NCBI GenBank assembly: GCA_020025075.1
Contig: JAHHSR010000012.1
Coordinates: forward strand, 1-42,735
DNA: 42,735 nucleotides
Source: Pectinatus sp.
Lineage (GTDB): Bacteria; Bacillota; Negativicutes; Selenomonadales; Selenomonadaceae
Direction: 5' to 3'
Shown here: one piece after another, positions 32,186 through 41,040 of the stretch
Layout of the letters: the number at the start of each line of letters is the position of its first letter
How positions within the stretch are numbered: the stretch's first letter is position 1
Translations under genes and position numbers: made by a program
The notes under the pieces: model-generated
The model's database searches: none
What the model saw: the letters and a program-made list of their open reading frames with translations, nothing else
Told to the model about the DNA's origin: nothing

Positions 32186-32226
32186 TTGAGGCCATGCACA
32201 CCAATTCTGGTAAATCATGGCCTCAA
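32186..32226 (-). terminator. Terminator after glpK
   Basis: TTGAGGCCATG (32186-32196) and CATGGCCTCAA (32216-32226) form a perfect 11-bp stem, 80 nt after the glpK stop, followed on the minus strand by TTTTATC. It separates glpFK from the glpABC promoter. Confidence 0.7.
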
Positions 32227-32305
32227 GACAATTTTATTTGCGTTTAGTTTTTGAAAATTTGTTATTCGATGCGCTTTTTTTGTTTTTTAATTTCTTTATT
32301 GTCAT

Positions 32306-33799
32306 TTATTCCCAATTCATCGTGCGGCGCACGGCTTTGAGCCAACCGACGTAGAGGTCATTGCGCTTTTCTTCGTCCAAATTCGGTTCAAAGCGGCGGT
32401 CAAGCTGCCAGTTATCGACTAGTTCCTCTTTGTTCTTCCAGAAGCCAACGGCAAGGCCGGCAAGATAAGAAGCGCCGAGAGCCGTCGTTTCAACGACGCG
32501 CGGACGGTCGACAGGAACGTTCAAAAGGTCACTTTGGAACTGCATGAGAAGGTTGTTGGCGACGGCACCGCCATCAACTTTGAGGGCATTTAGCTTGATG
32601 CCGGAATCGGACTGCATGGCATCGAGAACGTCTTTGGTCTGGTAGGCGAGAGAATCAAGTGTCGCGCGAATGATGTGGTTTTTGCTCGTGCCACGCGTAA
32701 GCCCGAAAATACCGCCGCGCGCCTTCATATCCCAGTACGGAGCACCAAGGCCAACAAAGGCCGGAACGACGTAAACCCCATCGGCATCTTTAACTTTGCC
32801 CGCATAATATTCCGAGTCGGGAGCCGAATCCAAAATCTTGAGTCCATCGCGCAGCCACTGAATAGCAGAACCGGCAACGAAGATACTGCCTTCCAGCGCA
32901 TACTCGACCTTGCCATCAAGGCCCCAAGCAATCGTTGTCAAAAGGCCGTTTTTGGAGTTATAAAGCTGCGAGCCCGTATTCATGAGCATAAAGCAGCCCG
33001 TACCATAGGTATTCTTGGCCATGCCAGCTTCAAAACAGGTCTGGCCAAACAGTGCCGCCTGCTGGTCACCGGCAATACCGGAGATGGGAATTTCCACGCC
33101 CTGCGTGATGTTCGGCAACGAAACGCCATATACTTCGCTAGAAGGCTTAACCTCTGGCAACATACACTTGGGAACGCGCAAATGTCCCAAAAGCTCATCA
33201 TCCCATTTAAGCTCCCGAATATTGTACATCAGCGTGCGAGAAGCGTTGGAATAATCCGTTACGTGTACCTTGCCTCCCGTGAGTTTCCATAAAAGCCATG
33301 TATCCATCGTACCAAAGAGCAGCTCGCCCGCCTCGGCTTTTTTTCTGGCCCCTTCAACATGGTCTAAAATCCATCTTATTTTTGTACCGGAAAAATAGGC
33401 GTCAATTAAAAGGCCGGTCTTTTGGCGGAATGTATCATCAAGACCACGTGCCTTCAGTTCATTGCAAATATCCATTGTCTGGCGCGACTGCCAAACGATA
33501 GCATTATAAATCGGCTGACCAGTTGCCTTATCCCAAACGACCGTCGTTTCGCGCTGGTTCGTAATGCCGATGGCGGCAATTTCTGCTGGGTTGATGTTGG
33601 CCTTGGCGATTACTTCGGAAATGGTACCAACCTGCGTCGACCAAATTTCGTTGGCATTGTGTTCTACCCAGCCCGGTTTGGGGAAGATTTGCGTAAATTC
33701 ACGCTGAGCGACTGCGACAATATTTGAATTGTGGTCAAAGAGAATACTGCGGGAACTCGTGGTCCCCTGGTCAAGAGCTAAGATATATTTTTTTTCCAT
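32306..33799 (-). CDS. glpK: Glycerol kinase
   Basis: 497 residues, standard FGGY kinase. It phosphorylates glycerol to glycerol-3-phosphate. N-terminal LALDQGTTSSRSILFD, the glycerol-site GITNQRETTVVWDK, TWLLWKLTGG, and the C-terminal KVDGGAVANNLLMQFQSD with TALGASYLAGLAVGFW are all typical. The SD is weak. It follows glpF after a 166-nt gap on the same strand and ends before a hairpin terminator. Confidence 0.97.
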   Translation of the reverse strand: MEKKYILALDQGTTSSRSILFDHNSNIVAVAQREFTQIFPKPGWVEHNANEIWSTQVGTISEVIAKANINPAEIAAIGITNQRETTVVWDKATGQPIYNAIVWQSRQTMDICNELKARGLDDTFRQKTGLLIDAYFSGTKIRWILDHVEGARKKAEAGELLFGTMDTWLLWKLTGGKVHVTDYSNASRTLMYNIRELKWDDELLGHLRVPKCMLPEVKPSSEVYGVSLPNITQGVEIPISGIAGDQQAALFGQTCFEAGMAKNTYGTGCFMLMNTGSQLYNSKNGLLTTIAWGLDGKVEYALEGSIFVAGSAIQWLRDGLKILDSAPDSEYYAGKVKDADGVYVVPAFVGLGAPYWDMKARGGIFGLTRGTSKNHIIRATLDSLAYQTKDVLDAMQSDSGIKLNALKVDGGAVANNLLMQFQSDLLNVPVDRPRVVETTALGASYLAGLAVGFWKNKEELVDNWQLDRRFEPNLDEEKRNDLYVGWLKAVRRTMNWE

Positions 33800-33965
33800 T
33801 TTTTACACCGCTACCCAAACTTTACCTCAGGGCTTTAAATTTTTCTTTCCAATATATAACGATATTTTTACACCAAAATGACAACTATTGGCAAGAAAAT
33901 CTGCTGCAAGAGGTGGGCAGCTTCTCCTTTTTATTTTTATAGAATTAACGAGTTATGGTAAATTT

Positions 33966-34691
33966 TCAGATAAGTCCGACTAATTTGCCACAAATATAAG
34001 CTAAACCGCCGCCGGCTAAAGGTCCTAAAATGGGAACCCAGCTATACGACCAATCAGAGCCGCCCTTGCCGCTAATCGGCAAAATAGCATGAGCAATGCG
34101 CGGGCCGAGGTCACGTGCCGGATTGATGGCATAACCGGTAGGACCGCCTAAGCCAAGGCCCATCGTCCAAACCAAAATACCGACGAGATAAGGTCCATAA
34201 CCAGCAGGAAAATGACCGTTGTTTGCGGAAAAAATGGCAAAAATCATCATGATGAGCACGAAGGTGCCAATCAGTTCGCACAAGAAGTTTTGGCCGTAAT
34301 TGCGAATGGCGGGAATGGTCGAGAATACGCCAAGCTTCGTTGTCGGCGAATCCGTGATTTCCCAGTGCGGCAAATAAGCAAGATAAACGATAACTGCTCC
34401 CACAAAGCCGCCTGCCACCTGAACGGCCATGGTAACAAGTGCTTGGCTCCATGTGTAAACACCGTTTAGCGTCTTGGCAAGCGTGACGGCTGGATTGATG
34501 TCGGCCTGCGGCGCGCCAAGTGCAACAGCAGTAAATACGCCTAGCATACAGCCAAATCCCCAGCCGGCTGTAATTACAATCCAGCCGCTATTTTCGCCTT
34601 TCGAACCCTTTAGGCACACGTTGGCGACAACGCCACAGCCGAAAATTAAAAGCACGGCCGTGCCCAAAAACTCCCCTAATAGATTTGTCAT
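33966..34691 (-). CDS. glpF: Glycerol uptake facilitator
   Basis: 241 residues, six membrane segments plus the two half-helices of aquaglyceroporins. NPA boxes: DINPAVTLAK and YAINPARDLGPR; the Asp after the second NPAR marks a glycerol rather than a water channel. AGGAGG sits 7 nt before the ATG. Operon partner of glpK. Confidence 0.96.
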   Translation of the reverse strand: MTNLLGEFLGTAVLLIFGCGVVANVCLKGSKGENSGWIVITAGWGFGCMLGVFTAVALGAPQADINPAVTLAKTLNGVYTWSQALVTMAVQVAGGFVGAVIVYLAYLPHWEITDSPTTKLGVFSTIPAIRNYGQNFLCELIGTFVLIMMIFAIFSANNGHFPAGYGPYLVGILVWTMGLGLGGPTGYAINPARDLGPRIAHAILPISGKGGSDWSYSWVPILGPLAGGGLAYICGKLVGLI

Positions 34692-34789
34692 GCAAATACC
34701 TCCTCATAATATAATTCCTCTAGTATGAAACATTTATTTTGCTGCACAGAATTTTATCGTTTATCTGTACTCTTACTATGTACGCCTTT

Positions 34790-34818
34790 ATCGTAATATA
34801 TCTTTTCTAAATAGTCAA
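34790..34818 (-). promoter_or_regulatory. Probable promoter of glpFK
   Basis: TTGACT (34818-34813), 17-nt spacer, TACGAT (34795-34790). Leader about 90 nt without an evident terminator or antiterminator pair. Confidence 0.45.
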
Positions 34819-34858
34819 TATATTTACAAGATTATTTTTTACCAAAAAAAAGCAACGC

Positions 34859-34901
34859 AAAAAAACGCTTCATCTCGACCACAAAAAGCAAAGATGAAGC
34901 G
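34859..34901 (-). terminator. Intrinsic terminator after the YitT-family gene
   Basis: CGCTTCATCT and AGATGAAGCG (34866-34875 with 34892-34901) form a perfect 10-bp stem followed by seven T on the minus strand. The 78 nt between it and the gene are AT-rich low-complexity sequence (TTGTTG/TTTATTG runs). Confidence 0.85.
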
Positions 34902-34979
34902 CTTATGAATCATTTTTATTGTTGTCGTTTATTGTTGTTTTGTGTTGATTAAGTGTTATTTATATTACACATTTACAGT

Positions 34980-35864
34980 TTATTTTTCTTTTAAATGCCC
35001 ACCAATCAAATCATTCACCTGATAAATCGTCATAAAAGCCGCCTCGTCAATAGCGAGAACTGCTGTCTTGAGCTTGTCAATCTCAAGGCGTGAAACGACG
35101 CAATACAAAATCTTGCTCGCGTCGCGCGAATATCCCCCTTCACCATGCAAAAGTGTCACGCCTCGACCTAGGTCATTGATAATTTTATCGGCTATTAAAT
35201 CATGCGCGTCCGTGACAATCATCACACCGTAAGAATCATCCCAGCCCTTAATCACCGCATCAATCGTCTTGGCAATGACAAAATAGGCAACGAGCGAATA
35301 CATTGCGCTGTCCCAGCCAAAGAGCAAGCCAGCACTGCTCAAAATAAAGAGATTGATGAACATGACGATTTCCCCTACGGAAAAAGGCGTTTTCTTATCG
35401 ACAATGATGGCGACAATTTCCGTGCCATCAAGCGAGCCGCCATTTCTTATAATGATGCCTACGCCAAGGCCGGTCACAATGCCGCCAAAGACGACGGCCA
35501 AAAAAGGCGTCTGTGTAACAGCACCAAAAGAAGAAAAAAAGCCACTGAACACGGACAAAGCCAAAATCGCAAAAATGCTTGAAAAAGCAAAGGAATGTCC
35601 CATGCTGCGATAGCCGAGGTATAAAAACGGAATGTTCAGCGCAGTAAGAAAAATCCCCAAAGGTGTATGCCAAATATAGCTTGCCATTATCGAAAGACCA
35701 ACTACGCCGCCATCGATAACATCATTGGGTATCAAAAAAAGCTCCAGCCCAAGAGAAGTAATCACTGCGCCCAAAGTCAAAAGTAAGTATTTTTTTAGGT
35801 AATGCGCAGACTTTTTTTTGTGAATCCGCTTCGAATAAATTTGTTTTTCTTTGTTTTTTTTCAT
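34980..35864 (-). CDS. YitT-family membrane protein (DUF161/DUF2179)
   Basis: 294 residues. After a very basic N-terminus, five hydrophobic segments (about 25-205) form the YitT domain (GLELFLIPNDVIDGGVVGLS, PFLYLGYRSMG, RNGGSLDGTEIVA are typical). A soluble C-terminal DUF2179 domain follows (VTLLHGEGGYS, LYCVVSRLEIDKLK). The family has no firmly known activity. I start at 35864 with AAGGA 5 nt upstream; a TTG at 35888 has no SD. Closed by a strong terminator. Confidence 0.9.
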   Translation of the reverse strand: MKKNKEKQIYSKRIHKKKSAHYLKKYLLLTLGAVITSLGLELFLIPNDVIDGGVVGLSIMASYIWHTPLGIFLTALNIPFLYLGYRSMGHSFAFSSIFAILALSVFSGFFSSFGAVTQTPFLAVVFGGIVTGLGVGIIIRNGGSLDGTEIVAIIVDKKTPFSVGEIVMFINLFILSSAGLLFGWDSAMYSLVAYFVIAKTIDAVIKGWDDSYGVMIVTDAHDLIADKIINDLGRGVTLLHGEGGYSRDASKILYCVVSRLEIDKLKTAVLAIDEAAFMTIYQVNDLIGGHLKEK

Positions 35865-35890
35865 ATTTTCCTTATGGACCACTCCCAAAA

Positions 35891-36604
35891 TTATTTATTT
35901 TTTATTTTGTCAAACAAAATTTCAGCCTGCAGCTTAAGCGTATCCAAAAACCCCTGATTTTCTTCATACGTACGCTCTAAGCGCTGTTTAATGACAGCAA
36001 GGCGCTGCTGCGCTGCATTTACTTCGCCTATTTTTTCCTTGACGGCAGCTAGCTGCGGCCCAAGGGCATTTATTTTTTGCTGCAAGAAAGCCAAATCAGC
36101 CTGCTTTTGCTGCTCTTTTTTTTGACGCTCACCCGTCACATCAGCAAAGAAATTACCGAAAAAATCATCGGGCGCGGGAGCGGTGCTCTCTTGGGCGCGC
36201 TCATTTCTCTTTTGCGCCAAAAGCGCCCTTTGGGCTTCAAGATTATTTTGCTCCATTAAAAGCTGCGCGCGCTGTGCATCTAATTGGCGCTGAGCCGCAT
36301 CAAGCTGAGCTTGATTTTTCAGGCGTTCCTCAAAGCGCGCTTTTTGGTAATCGTTATACTGGACGCAAAGATAAAACCCCAGCCCCAAAGAAGCGCAAAA
36401 GCCCAGCAGAACGCCGCTCCAAAGCAGGCGCTTTTTCCACCTTTTTTTCTGAGGGCGCACCGCAGGAGCGACAGTTTCAATTTTCAAATCCTCGCGCACT
36501 CTAAGCGGGGGCAGCTCGCCTGTCTTACCGAGTTCTTCTTCCAGCAGGCGCGTCTTTTGCAATTCTTCCTCTGTCCTAAAATTGCGTCCTGTTCCCTTAT
36601 CCAT
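35891..36604 (-). CDS. Membrane-anchored coiled-coil protein
   Basis: 237 residues, not recognised. Residues 1-58 are soluble and charged. A basic RPQKKRWKKRLL stretch precedes one membrane helix (about 61-83). Residues ~88-140 and ~160-235 are long coiled coils (for example QAQLDAAQRQLDAQRAQLLM), separated by a Pro/Asp/Phe linker (APAPDDFFGNFFADVTGERQ). By the positive-inside rule the coiled coil is extracytoplasmic. It lies 9 nt after the DUF3783 gene and 26 nt before the YitT gene, on the same strand. An envelope-organising or septal role is only a guess. Confidence 0.75.
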   Translation of the reverse strand: MDKGTGRNFRTEEELQKTRLLEEELGKTGELPPLRVREDLKIETVAPAVRPQKKRWKKRLLWSGVLLGFCASLGLGFYLCVQYNDYQKARFEERLKNQAQLDAAQRQLDAQRAQLLMEQNNLEAQRALLAQKRNERAQESTAPAPDDFFGNFFADVTGERQKKEQQKQADLAFLQQKINALGPQLAAVKEKIGEVNAAQQRLAVIKQRLERTYEENQGFLDTLKLQAEILFDKIKNK

Positions 36605-36613
36605 GCTTATATC

Positions 36614-37033
36614 TCACTCATTTTGCCCTTTTGCCTGAGCATTTTTTTGATATTCAATCATCGCGCCGTGTTCCTTTTTCATATTAAGGCAAAGGCGGCT
36701 CAATTTCCAAAAGCGATTGGTGGGTGTCACCACGGCTTTATATGGGATGAAAAGTTCATCTTGCCTAAGGCGCGCCAAGACCTTATCCAGCCTTTTGCTG
36801 GCAATATTGTGAAATACGACTGCCCCATCGGAAAATTCAAATGACTCTGCAGATTGCTCAGAGGCAGAAAAACCGCTCAAGCCCAAAAGATAGCCAATTT
36901 TTTCATTATGCGCTGCCTGCTCCAAAACTTTGGCCTCAATCTTCAAGTCGGCAAAAACAGCAAGTAGCCGCTGCAAAAAATCCTCCTCACAAAAATTATA
37001 AAGCAGCACCTTTTCTTTTTTTATCTTTTTCAT
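36614..37033 (-). CDS. DUF3783-type small protein
   Basis: 139 residues. The C-terminal part has the DUF3783 hallmark PYKAVVTPTNRFWKLSRLCL followed by a Met-Lys-Lys-Glu-His run. The N-terminal KVLLYNFCEEDFLQRLLAVF helix is also typical. Function unknown in the family. The ATG at 37033 has no SD directly before it; AGGAGG (37063-37058) is separated from it by a GCGGC/GCCGC hairpin. A frame reaching 37105 lacks a convincing start. Confidence 0.75.
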   Translation of the reverse strand: MKKIKKEKVLLYNFCEEDFLQRLLAVFADLKIEAKVLEQAAHNEKIGYLLGLSGFSASEQSAESFEFSDGAVVFHNIASKRLDKVLARLRQDELFIPYKAVVTPTNRFWKLSRLCLNMKKEHGAMIEYQKNAQAKGQNE

Positions 37034-37076
37034 AATCGTAGCGGCAAAGCCGCCCTTCCTCCTTTTTGTACAGAAA

Positions 37077-37105
37077 TAGCCGCTGTCTTTTGCGGCAGCG
37101 GCCAA
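37077..37105 (-). other. Stem-loop after the DUF2939-like gene
   Basis: GCCGCTG and CAGCGGC form a 7-bp stem with a 10-nt loop, about 15 nt after the stop at 37120. On the minus strand it is followed by TATTTC, so termination would be weak. Confidence 0.4.
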
Positions 37106-37119
37106 AATAAAACAAGCAC

Positions 37120-38175
37120 TTAATGCGCCAAATCGTGCTTTACAATATTGGTCAAGTCCAGCTCATTGGCCTCGAGCACCTTGGCATTTCTCATTTCATC
37201 ATTTGCCTTGTGCAAGTTGTCTATCTTGCGCGTCTTGAGCCATTGGCTGTAATTTTGATAATAAGAGATATAAAGGTCGCAAATCTGCAGGCGCAAATTC
37301 TGCAAAGTCCGCGCCGGAGGCGGAACATTTACGGCTTGCAGAGAGTCGCGGAAATTCTGCCACAAGGGAAGCATCTGACTAGAGATAATTTGCTCCAAAT
37401 TATCCCGGACAGAAGTGTCAGCTAAATTGCCCGAGTTGATAATCGCCCTTATCTGGCTGTCGAGCTGGGCAAAACTCTTGCGCTGTGTGGCCATGATGGA
37501 CTCGGTATTGTCGATGTAATCGAGCATGGACTGCCGCCGCCCTTTTTGCAAAAGAGCTATAAAGCCGCCAAAATTATCCACGCTCTCAATGCGCCATATG
37601 CCGCTAGCTTGGCGCTTCATGGTCAATTTAAAAGCGTAGCTTTGGTCAATTTCCGTCTGCACGGCATCAATTTGCAAAAGGGCCGTGCCGCCTGCCTTGT
37701 TGACGGAGACAATTTTGACATTCTTTACCGTAAGGCCTTTTAGCCCCGAGTTGTCGAGCAGCGTCGCATAGTCGATGGGCCAGCCGCCGGTTGCCGTTTT
37801 CTTGCCATCTTCCCAGCCGCCATTTTTGACAAAATTATCAATTGCCATTGTAAAGCCGCGCGCAAACGTTTCCTTGAACATTTCCGTATAGCTGGTCATG
37901 GCAAGCTGCACGTCATCGGGCAAATTGCCATTTGCCGCCATCATCTTATCCACCATCGCGCTCGCAGCCGAACTTGATAGCTTACGCGTATCCACATACT
38001 TATTAAACTGTTTTAAATCGTGCTTTTGAATGGCCTGTGTCGTCATTTGCAAAGTATAGGACGGAGTCTTAGTATAAATTGAAAAATACCAATATGCTCC
38101 CGCAGAGGCAATCGCCAAAACGATAAGGCCCGCAATGATTGCCCGCACGCGAAAGCTCTTAAAAGAAAGACGCAT
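37120..38175 (-). CDS. Signal-anchored DUF2939-like extracytoplasmic protein
   Basis: 351 residues. One N-terminal membrane helix (about 11-32) after MRLSFKSFRVR, then a soluble domain. The segment TPSYTLQMTTQAIQKHDLKQF followed by NKYVD resembles DUF2939 proteins. The C-terminal ~130 residues are helical (RKSFAQLDSQIRAIINSGNL and onward). No catalytic motif seen. A role outside the membrane is inferred from topology; function unknown. Confidence 0.7.
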   Translation of the reverse strand: MRLSFKSFRVRAIIAGLIVLAIASAGAYWYFSIYTKTPSYTLQMTTQAIQKHDLKQFNKYVDTRKLSSSAASAMVDKMMAANGNLPDDVQLAMTSYTEMFKETFARGFTMAIDNFVKNGGWEDGKKTATGGWPIDYATLLDNSGLKGLTVKNVKIVSVNKAGGTALLQIDAVQTEIDQSYAFKLTMKRQASGIWRIESVDNFGGFIALLQKGRRQSMLDYIDNTESIMATQRKSFAQLDSQIRAIINSGNLADTSVRDNLEQIISSQMLPLWQNFRDSLQAVNVPPPARTLQNLRLQICDLYISYYQNYSQWLKTRKIDNLHKANDEMRNAKVLEANELDLTNIVKHDLAH

Positions 38176-38315
38176 ATGCTCACCTTCCTCTTTTATCGTA
38201 TAGCTTCTATTATGGCATTAATATCAATAATGTGCAAGGGAAAAGCACAAATCAGCTCATGTGAGAAGCCACCTTTTTCCAAGAGATAGTCCTTATTTTC
38301 ATCGTCTAAGCGTGC

Positions 38316-38321
38316 TATAAT
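38316..38321 (+). promoter_or_regulatory. Promoter of the NlpC/P60 gene
   Basis: TATAAT preceded by TGC (extended -10), with TTATTT 17 nt upstream at 38293-38298. The start codon is 32 nt downstream, after GGTGG. The remaining gap from 38176 holds only a TGTGC/GCACA inverted repeat (38231-38250). Confidence 0.5.
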
Positions 38322-38352
38322 CAAAAGCAAAGAAAAGAAAGGTGGTAGATAA

Positions 38353-39678
38353 ATGCTTTTTCGCTTTTTTTATTGTTTATTGCTCAGTTTTTTTTGCCTT
38401 GGAAGCGGCATTATGCCCCTTAGCAAATGTTCTGCCGTGGGCATAACGCACTATCCCCCCCTTTTGCAGGCCTCCTACTGGCAAAAAAAGACGCCCGACG
38501 GCAATAAGGTTTTACTGTCTCCAGCGCAGTTAAAAATGCTCAACGCCAAAATACGCACGAATGGCTCGCACACCATCTTTGACCTTGTGCAATATCCCGA
38601 AAGTATCAGCGCCGCTTCTCTCAAAGCGCTCCTTCTCAAAGATAATGACCTCAGCCAAAGCACCTATGTCGATGGCATCTACGCCGACAGTACTTACAAA
38701 GAGCGCATTAAAGAGGAGATGAACCTCGCTTCAATAAAGCCAACGACGTCCGTGCGCTACGCCGTGACGGTAAGGCGTTCCAATCTGCGCAATTTGCCCT
38801 GTCCTGATTGCTGGCGCGCCCGCCCGTATAGCGGCGATGACATTTTGCAAGAAACGGCCATCGACCCTAGCGAAGCGGTACTCGTCCTTCATATCAGCCG
38901 CTCCAACAATTACTGCTTCGTGCAAACGCGCTACTATAAAGGCTGGCTGCCTACCGATGCCCTGGCCTTTACCACGCGGCAAAAATGGCTCTTTTACGCT
39001 GCGCCCAAGGACTTCTTCGTCGTTACGGTACCGCAATTTTACCTCAAGCGGCCACCCCAAACGACGCTTTACCAAATGGGCGCCATAATACCTATCGTCA
39101 AATACGATTCCAAAGGATTTGCCAAGGTCCTTTTGCCACGCCGCGACCAATACGGCTATTTAAAAGAACAAGAAGCCTATTTAAAGGAAGGGACAGACCT
39201 GCACATCGGGTATCTTCCTTGCACGCGCGACAATATCCTAGCGCAGGCATTTCGCTTTTTGGGCGCCGTCTACGGCTGGGGAGGGCTAAAAGACAGTGTC
39301 GACTGTTCGAGCTTTGTCGCTGATGTCTATCACTGCGTGGGCATAGAGCTACCGCGCAACGCCGACGAGCAGGAAATTTCCTTTGCTAGGCATTTGAGTT
39401 TTTCAGGGCTTGACCAAAAGGCGCGCCTGCAAAAAATCAGTATGTCTTTAAAGCCGGGCGATTTATTTTACATGGACGGACACACCATGCTCTATGTCGG
39501 AAGTATTGGCAATACGCCGTACATTATCCATGCACTAGGCGGCTACTATGAAAACGGAACCTATCAAAACGTCCAAAAAGTTGTCGTCAGCAGCGTCTTT
39601 TTGCACCGCTATAACGGCAACTCCTTTCTCGGCAGTTTTACAAGTGCCAACAGTTTTTTGACGGCTTTGCTGCCATAA
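38353..39678 (+). CDS. Exported NlpC/P60 cysteine peptidase with SH3-like domains
   Basis: 441 residues. A hydrophobic signal sequence (residues 1-28) is followed by a linker, one or two SH3b-like wall-binding domains (about 135-300: RRSNLRNLPC, YKGWLPTDAL, GYLKEQEAYL), and a C-terminal NlpC/P60 domain. Catalytic Cys is in DSVDCSSFVADVY, His in DGHTMLYVG, and the third polar residue probably His in YIIHALGGY. Enzymes of this family cleave peptidoglycan stem peptides (gamma-D-Glu to diamino acid). Single gene between its own promoter and a bidirectional terminator. Confidence 0.93.
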   Translation: MLFRFFYCLLLSFFCLGSGIMPLSKCSAVGITHYPPLLQASYWQKKTPDGNKVLLSPAQLKMLNAKIRTNGSHTIFDLVQYPESISAASLKALLLKDNDLSQSTYVDGIYADSTYKERIKEEMNLASIKPTTSVRYAVTVRRSNLRNLPCPDCWRARPYSGDDILQETAIDPSEAVLVLHISRSNNYCFVQTRYYKGWLPTDALAFTTRQKWLFYAAPKDFFVVTVPQFYLKRPPQTTLYQMGAIIPIVKYDSKGFAKVLLPRRDQYGYLKEQEAYLKEGTDLHIGYLPCTRDNILAQAFRFLGAVYGWGGLKDSVDCSSFVADVYHCVGIELPRNADEQEISFARHLSFSGLDQKARLQKISMSLKPGDLFYMDGHTMLYVGSIGNTPYIIHALGGYYENGTYQNVQKVVVSSVFLHRYNGNSFLGSFTSANSFLTALLP

Positions 39679-39679
39679 A

Positions 39680-39708
39680 AAAGTCCTGCCTTAAAGGCAG
39701 GATTTTTT
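39680..39708. terminator. Bidirectional terminator between the NlpC/P60 and MFS genes
   Basis: CCTGCC (39685-39690) and GGCAGG (39696-39701), extended by flanking bases, with A-run before and six T after. It serves both convergent genes. Confidence 0.88.
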
Positions 39709-39709
39709 C

Positions 39710-40912
39710 TTACTGTAAATTCGTTTCTTCAACCAAGACGCGCTTGCCCGCCTTGCGGCCATAAAACAGATAATAGAAGGCAAAGCAAAATAGTGCAACC
39801 ATGCCCGAGACGATATAAAGGCCGGGGAAGGAAAGCGAATCGCGCATCGAACCGAGAATATAAGGTCCAACGCCGATACCCAAGTCGAGGGCAACAAAAT
39901 ATGTCGAAAGGGCTACGCTGACGCGATGTGGCGGCACAATCTTGATGCAGACAGCCTGACCATTGGACATGAACGTACCATAGCCAAGGCCGATGAACAC
40001 GCCCGCTAAGAGCAAGAACCAAGCTGTATGCGTAATGCTGAGCATGAACATGCCGAGCGCAAGGCAAAAATAGCACGGATAAAGGACGTAATTTTCACCT
40101 TTGCGGTCGAAGATAACGCCAGCCATCGGTCTCGTAATCGTAATGACGACGGCATAGACGACGAAGAAGAAAGTGCCCGCCGTAACGAGGTGAATTTCAC
40201 GCGTATATTCAGCCAAAAAGCTCAATACGCTTGAATACGAAAAGCCCATCAAAAAGCCGAGAATTGAAATAACGGCAACGCGCGGTTCAATATAATTTTC
40301 CAGCGATATTTTCTTGATGCGCGCTCTTTCTTCCGGCGTGAGTTCGACTTCATGTGCCTTGAGGAAAAAGCAGCCAACAACGCAAATGCCTGTAAGAGCC
40401 GCACACAAGACGACAATCATCTTAAAGCTCGATACCGTCATCAAGAACATGCCGAGGCAAGGGCCGATAGCAGCTGCCAGGCTCGTGCTCAAGCCATAGT
40501 AGTTGATGCCTTCGCCACGTCTTTTTTCAGGAATACAGCCGGCGACAATGGTATTGGTGGCCGTGGAAATTATTCCGTATCCCATACCATTTAAAAAGCG
40601 TATTATATACATCATGAGCAGATTTGGTATATAAAAATACATCAAAATCGTGACAAAATAGATAAAAATACCGATATATAAAGTGCGCTTACGCCCGTAT
40701 ACTTCTATTTCCTTACCGAATTGCAGACGAGCTAACAAGGTGCCCACGATAAAAATCCCAGAAGCAAGGCCAGCTTCACTCAAAGAGGCATTGAGCTGGT
40801 CCTTTGCTACGACGGCAATAATAACCATGAGCAAATAATAAATAAGAAAAACAATGAAATTGATTCCCGTATCGAGCAGGAAATCCTTATTCCACAGGGA
40901 CTTAGTGTCCAA
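39710..40912 (-). CDS. Major facilitator superfamily transporter
   Basis: 400 residues, twelve hydrophobic segments. MFS loop 2-3 motif GKEIEVYGRKRTLY (A-motif-like), the central cytoplasmic loop EVELTPEERARIKK, and the second-half repeat DRKGENYVLYPCY are visible. The family member is of the drug/metabolite efflux type, but no substrate can be named. The LysR-type gene upstream on the same strand (128 nt away) may regulate it. Confidence 0.88.
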   Translation of the reverse strand: MDTKSLWNKDFLLDTGINFIVFLIYYLLMVIIAVVAKDQLNASLSEAGLASGIFIVGTLLARLQFGKEIEVYGRKRTLYIGIFIYFVTILMYFYIPNLLMMYIIRFLNGMGYGIISTATNTIVAGCIPEKRRGEGINYYGLSTSLAAAIGPCLGMFLMTVSSFKMIVVLCAALTGICVVGCFFLKAHEVELTPEERARIKKISLENYIEPRVAVISILGFLMGFSYSSVLSFLAEYTREIHLVTAGTFFFVVYAVVITITRPMAGVIFDRKGENYVLYPCYFCLALGMFMLSITHTAWFLLLAGVFIGLGYGTFMSNGQAVCIKIVPPHRVSVALSTYFVALDLGIGVGPYILGSMRDSLSFPGLYIVSGMVALFCFAFYYLFYGRKAGKRVLVEETNLQ

Positions 40913-41040
40913 AAAATCATCTCCATTTCCTTTGATACTTGCGTATTATATACCTAAAAAAGGCGCTTGTATAACAAAAGAAAAAAATACCTGAGATAAA
41001 ATTTTGTGATGGCAGACACCTCATAAAGCCCCGGCAAGGC

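Noticed and set aside
31967..32218. An 83-codon frame in the glpK-glpA gap
   Set aside because: It crosses the glpK terminator and glpABC promoter, starts inside the terminator stem and shows no domain. The region is better explained as leader RNA.
36077..36844. Plus-strand frames opposite the coiled-coil and DUF3783 genes
   Set aside because: Leu/Phe/Ser-rich antisense shadows without SDs.
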